Positions 61,885-64,000 of a stretch of 64,000 nucleotides of DNA are shown piece after piece. Numbering within the stretch: position 1 is the stretch's first letter; every line of letters starts with the position of its first letter. The notes beneath the pieces are model-generated. The model was not told the DNA's origin. It saw only the letters and a program-made list of their open reading frames with translations, and searched no databases. Source of the DNA: Acetobacteraceae bacterium H6797 (GTDB taxonomy: Bacteria > Pseudomonadota > Alphaproteobacteria > Acetobacterales > Acetobacteraceae); the NCBI GenBank assembly GCA_015223225.1, contig JADFCQ010000001.1, positions 1,079,639-1,143,638 of the forward strand, given 5' to 3'. Position numbers and translations under genes: made by a program.

Positions 61885-63570
61885 TCAATACGAACAGACG
61901 ATATTGAGCAAGGCCTGCCGCTTCTCCTTCGTGACCACCTCGATGGCGCGGCGGAGGGCGGCGGGCAGATCCTCCCCGCGCGTGACCTTCTCGCCATAGC
62001 CGCCACTGGCCTCGGCGAGCTTTTCGAAATCCGGCGCGGGGGTGAGATCGGCGAGCAGCGTGCCGCCCTTCCGCGCCGAGGCGCCGTCGCGATACATCGC
62101 GAGCGTCGAATTCCGCACCGCCCCATACATCGCATTGTTGAAGACGATCACCAGCAGCGGCAGGTCATGCGCCGCCGAGACCCAGTGGCAGGCCGTGGGG
62201 TTGTTGAAGACATAGGCACCATCGCCGAGCGTTGCGACCACCAGCTTCTCCGGTGCGGCGAGCTTCGCCCCGAGTGCTGCGCCAAAGCCCCAGCCGAGCC
62301 CGCCCGCCGTGCTCTGGCCATAGAAGCTGCCATGGCGGGTGCGCGGGCAATGGGTCTGCCGCAGCGGGTATTCGTTGACGATGATGGCCTCGTCATCGAG
62401 CGCCTCGTTCAGGCAATGGCTGATCCATTCGGGCGTGATGGCCCCCTCCGGCGGGGCTGCGACCATCGCCGCCCATTCCGCCCGCTGCGCTGCCGAGCGG
62501 GCCGCGAGGCGCGCGTGGCGCGGCGCCACGGCCTCGGCGGAAAGCAGCGGCTCGAGCGCCTCGGCAATGCCCCGCAGCCCCATGGCGACATCGGCGGTGA
62601 TGGCGAGATCCACCGGGAAGCTGCGCATCGGGTAGCGCTGGAACAGCGGGTCCTCCCCCAGATGGATCACGCGGCATCCCTCGGGCGGGCCTTGCAGATG
62701 CGGAATCCAGGGCACGTCCGTATCGAGCACGAGCACGCAATCGGCCTCGGCCAGCAGGGGGCCGGGCTCGTAGCCGAGATGCATCGGGTGATCGGCCGCG
62801 AGATTCACGAAGCGGGGCGTGAAGGAAATCACCGGCACCGCGAAACGCGCCGCGAAGGCCGTCAGCGCCTCGAACCCGTCGCGATGGCGCCCGGCGGCGG
62901 AGGTGATGATCAGCGGGTTGGCCGCCGTCGCCAGCCATTGCGCCGCCTCGGCGAGGGAGGCCGCGTCGGGCGGCGGCAGCGCGGGCGCCCGCATGCGCGT
63001 GGCATCGACCCTGGCCGTGCCCGCGGGCCCCGCCAGCGTGTCGCGCGGCAGGGAGGCATAGACCGGCCCGCGCGGCGAGGCCATGGCGACCTGAAGCGCG
63101 CGGCTGACGAGATCGGCGGCCTGTTCGGGGTGGTGCAGCTCGCCATCCCATTTCACCGCCTCGCGCAGCATGCCCGCCTGGTCGAACATCTCCTGCGCCC
63201 AATGGATGTTGCGGCTGCGCGCCCCGTGGCGGCCCTTCTCGGCATAGGGCGTGCGGCCGGCGAGGACGAAAACGGGCGTCTGGTCCCGCGCCGCGTTCAG
63301 CACGCCGTTGATGGTATTCGCGGTGCCGACATTCACATGCACCATCACCGCCTGCGGCCGGCCGGTGATCATATAGGCGCCATGGGCCATGGCGACGGCG
63401 GCATTCTCATGCGTCACGGTCATCGGCCGGGGCAGGCGGTGATTGCTGCCTTCCAGCGCCTCGAAAGCCTCGACGATGGGTGGGAAATCGGTGCCGCCAT
63501 TGGCGAAGAGATAATCGACGCCACAGGCGCCGAGCTGGCGGAGAAAGATCTCCGCGGCGCTGGCCGTCAT
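61885..63570 (-). CDS. ThDP-dependent enzyme of the acetolactate synthase/benzoylformate decarboxylase superfamily
   Basis: A 561-residue protein from ATG 63570 (AAGGA eight bases upstream; ATG 63600, overlapping the previous stop, is an alternative). The Pyr domain has VDYLFANGGTDFPPIVEAFE and the activating glutamate in VTHENAAVAMAHG. A central domain follows (PLIITSAAGRHRDGFEALTA). The ThDP domain has LGDGAYVFNNPTACHW then VIVFNNAMYGAVRNSTLAMY. The absence of a clear FAD-binding arginine set favours a decarboxylase or carboligase over a true acetolactate synthase, but the substrate is not known. It is coupled to a Bug protein gene. Confidence 0.85.
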   Translation of the reverse strand: MTASAAEIFLRQLGACGVDYLFANGGTDFPPIVEAFEALEGSNHRLPRPMTVTHENAAVAMAHGAYMITGRPQAVMVHVNVGTANTINGVLNAARDQTPVFVLAGRTPYAEKGRHGARSRNIHWAQEMFDQAGMLREAVKWDGELHHPEQAADLVSRALQVAMASPRGPVYASLPRDTLAGPAGTARVDATRMRAPALPPPDAASLAEAAQWLATAANPLIITSAAGRHRDGFEALTAFAARFAVPVISFTPRFVNLAADHPMHLGYEPGPLLAEADCVLVLDTDVPWIPHLQGPPEGCRVIHLGEDPLFQRYPMRSFPVDLAITADVAMGLRGIAEALEPLLSAEAVAPRHARLAARSAAQRAEWAAMVAAPPEGAITPEWISHCLNEALDDEAIIVNEYPLRQTHCPRTRHGSFYGQSTAGGLGWGFGAALGAKLAAPEKLVVATLGDGAYVFNNPTACHWVSAAHDLPLLVIVFNNAMYGAVRNSTLAMYRDGASARKGGTLLADLTPAPDFEKLAEASGGYGEKVTRGEDLPAALRRAIEVVTKEKRQALLNIVCSY

Positions 63571-63596
63571 GCTCGTGTCCTTCACGCGATGCTCCC

Positions 63597-64000
63597 TCAT
63601 TCCACCGTCGCGCCGGAGAGGCGGACGGCCTCGCGCATCGCGGGCGTCTGGCGGTCGATGGCCGCGCGCATTTCCGCGGGCGTGCCGCAGACGGGCTCGG
63701 CGCCGATGCGCAGGATGGTGTTGCGGAAGGCCTCGTCGCCGCAGGCCAAGCGCAATTCGGCGGCGATGCGCGCGATGATGGGCTCGGGCGTGCCGGCCGG
63801 CGCCGCGAGGCCGTTCCAGGTGCCGAGTTCGAAGCCCGGATAACCCTGTTCGGCGACGGTCGGGATATCGGGCATCATCACGCTCCGCGCCGTGCCCGTC
63901 ACGGCCAGGAGCGAGACGCCGTTGTTCTGCGCGAGCGGCATGGCCTCGGTGAGATTGCCGAGATAGGCGGGCACGCGGCCGGCCAGCACGTCCTGAATGG
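63597..64000 (-). CDS. Bug-family (TctC) solute-binding protein, C-terminal part
   Basis: The frame runs off the right edge. The visible 133 residues are the C-terminal part of a Bug protein: IQDVLAGRVPAYLGNLTEAM, LLAVTGTARSVMMPDIPTVA, EQGYPGFELGTWNGLAAPAG and GTPAEMRAAIDRQ. The stop overlaps an ATG of the ThDP-enzyme gene, so the binding protein and enzyme form one operon, repeating the Bug-plus-catabolic-enzyme theme seen at 30.8 kb. Confidence 0.92.
   Translation of the reverse strand, partial: IQDVLAGRVPAYLGNLTEAMPLAQNNGVSLLAVTGTARSVMMPDIPTVAEQGYPGFELGTWNGLAAPAGTPEPIIARIAAELRLACGDEAFRNTILRIGAEPVCGTPAEMRAAIDRQTPAMREAVRLSGATVE

Overview
The window looks like chromosomal DNA of a high-GC alphaproteobacterium, most likely a Roseomonas-like member of the Acetobacteraceae/Rhodospirillales. 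This is inferred from the very GC-rich coding bias, the protein flavour of the ribosomal and EF-Tu genes, and the abundance of Bug-type (TctC) solute-binding proteins. No 16S gene is present, so the assignment is an inference. Region 1 (1-16.6 kb) is conserved core. On the minus strand lies the classic tufB-type cluster: tRNA-Tyr, tRNA-Gly, tuf, tRNA-Trp, secE, nusG, rplK, rplA, rplJ, rplL (cut by the left edge). On the plus strand follow a TrmH/RlmB rRNA methyltransferase, an MhpD-like hydratase, uvrB, two tandem polysaccharide pyruvyl transferases and a glycine-zipper lipoprotein. Then come proB, obgE, rpmA and rplU on the minus strand. A block of hairpin repeats separates obgE from proB. 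Region 2 (16,615-29,722) is a 13.1-kb integrated element. It starts exactly at the 3' end of a tRNA-Ser(CGA) gene and ends at a perfect 15-bp copy of that 3' end. It holds a frameshifted integrase next to the tRNA and an intact P4-type integrase at the far end. Between them lie a leftward gene train with an AlpA-like regulator, a RepA-like ATPase, a terminase-small-subunit-like protein and phage-virion-like proteins. It also carries a possible ADP-ribosyltransferase-fold protein and an AT-rich DUF2335 membrane-protein cassette. No large terminase, portal, capsid or tail genes were recognised, which resembles a phage satellite (PICI-like) more than a prophage. Region 3 (29.8-46.1 kb) is accessory catabolism. 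First is a LysR-controlled operon (Bug protein, D-2-hydroxyacid dehydrogenase, enoyl-CoA hydratase-like, ADP-forming acyl-CoA synthetase, MmgE/PrpD). Next is an AraC/SDR divergent pair. Last is a sugar operon made of a YtfQ-YtfR-YtfT-YjfF type ABC transporter (galactofuranose-transporter family), a FadR-type GntR regulator, aldose 1-epimerase and an SMP-30/gluconolactonase. A FadR-family consensus operator lies upstream of ytfQ. Region 4 (46.2-60.1 kb) is the most unusual part: two facing operons that together encode a complete sugar PTS plus an acetoin-dehydrogenase-like complex. One operon carries gutM, glucitol-type IIC, IIB and IIA, and an HPr-EI fusion. The other carries a SAF-domain homoserine-dehydrogenase-like oxidoreductase, TPP-dependent E1 alpha and beta, an E2 whose acyltransferase domain is replaced by an alpha/beta hydrolase, and galactitol-type IIC, IIA and IIB. 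A SorC/DeoR regulator follows. Both operon heads carry the same GAAC-N24-GTTC inverted repeat. I infer a dedicated uptake and cleavage route for an unidentified polyol-like substrate. Region 5 (60.1-64.0 kb) has a Rap1a-like secreted protein, a lone response regulator, a cupin that keeps the metal ligands of the Mn-dependent hydroxynitrile lyase GtHNL, a 4-oxalocrotonate tautomerase, a benzoylformate-decarboxylase/ALS-like ThDP enzyme and a second Bug protein cut by the right edge.
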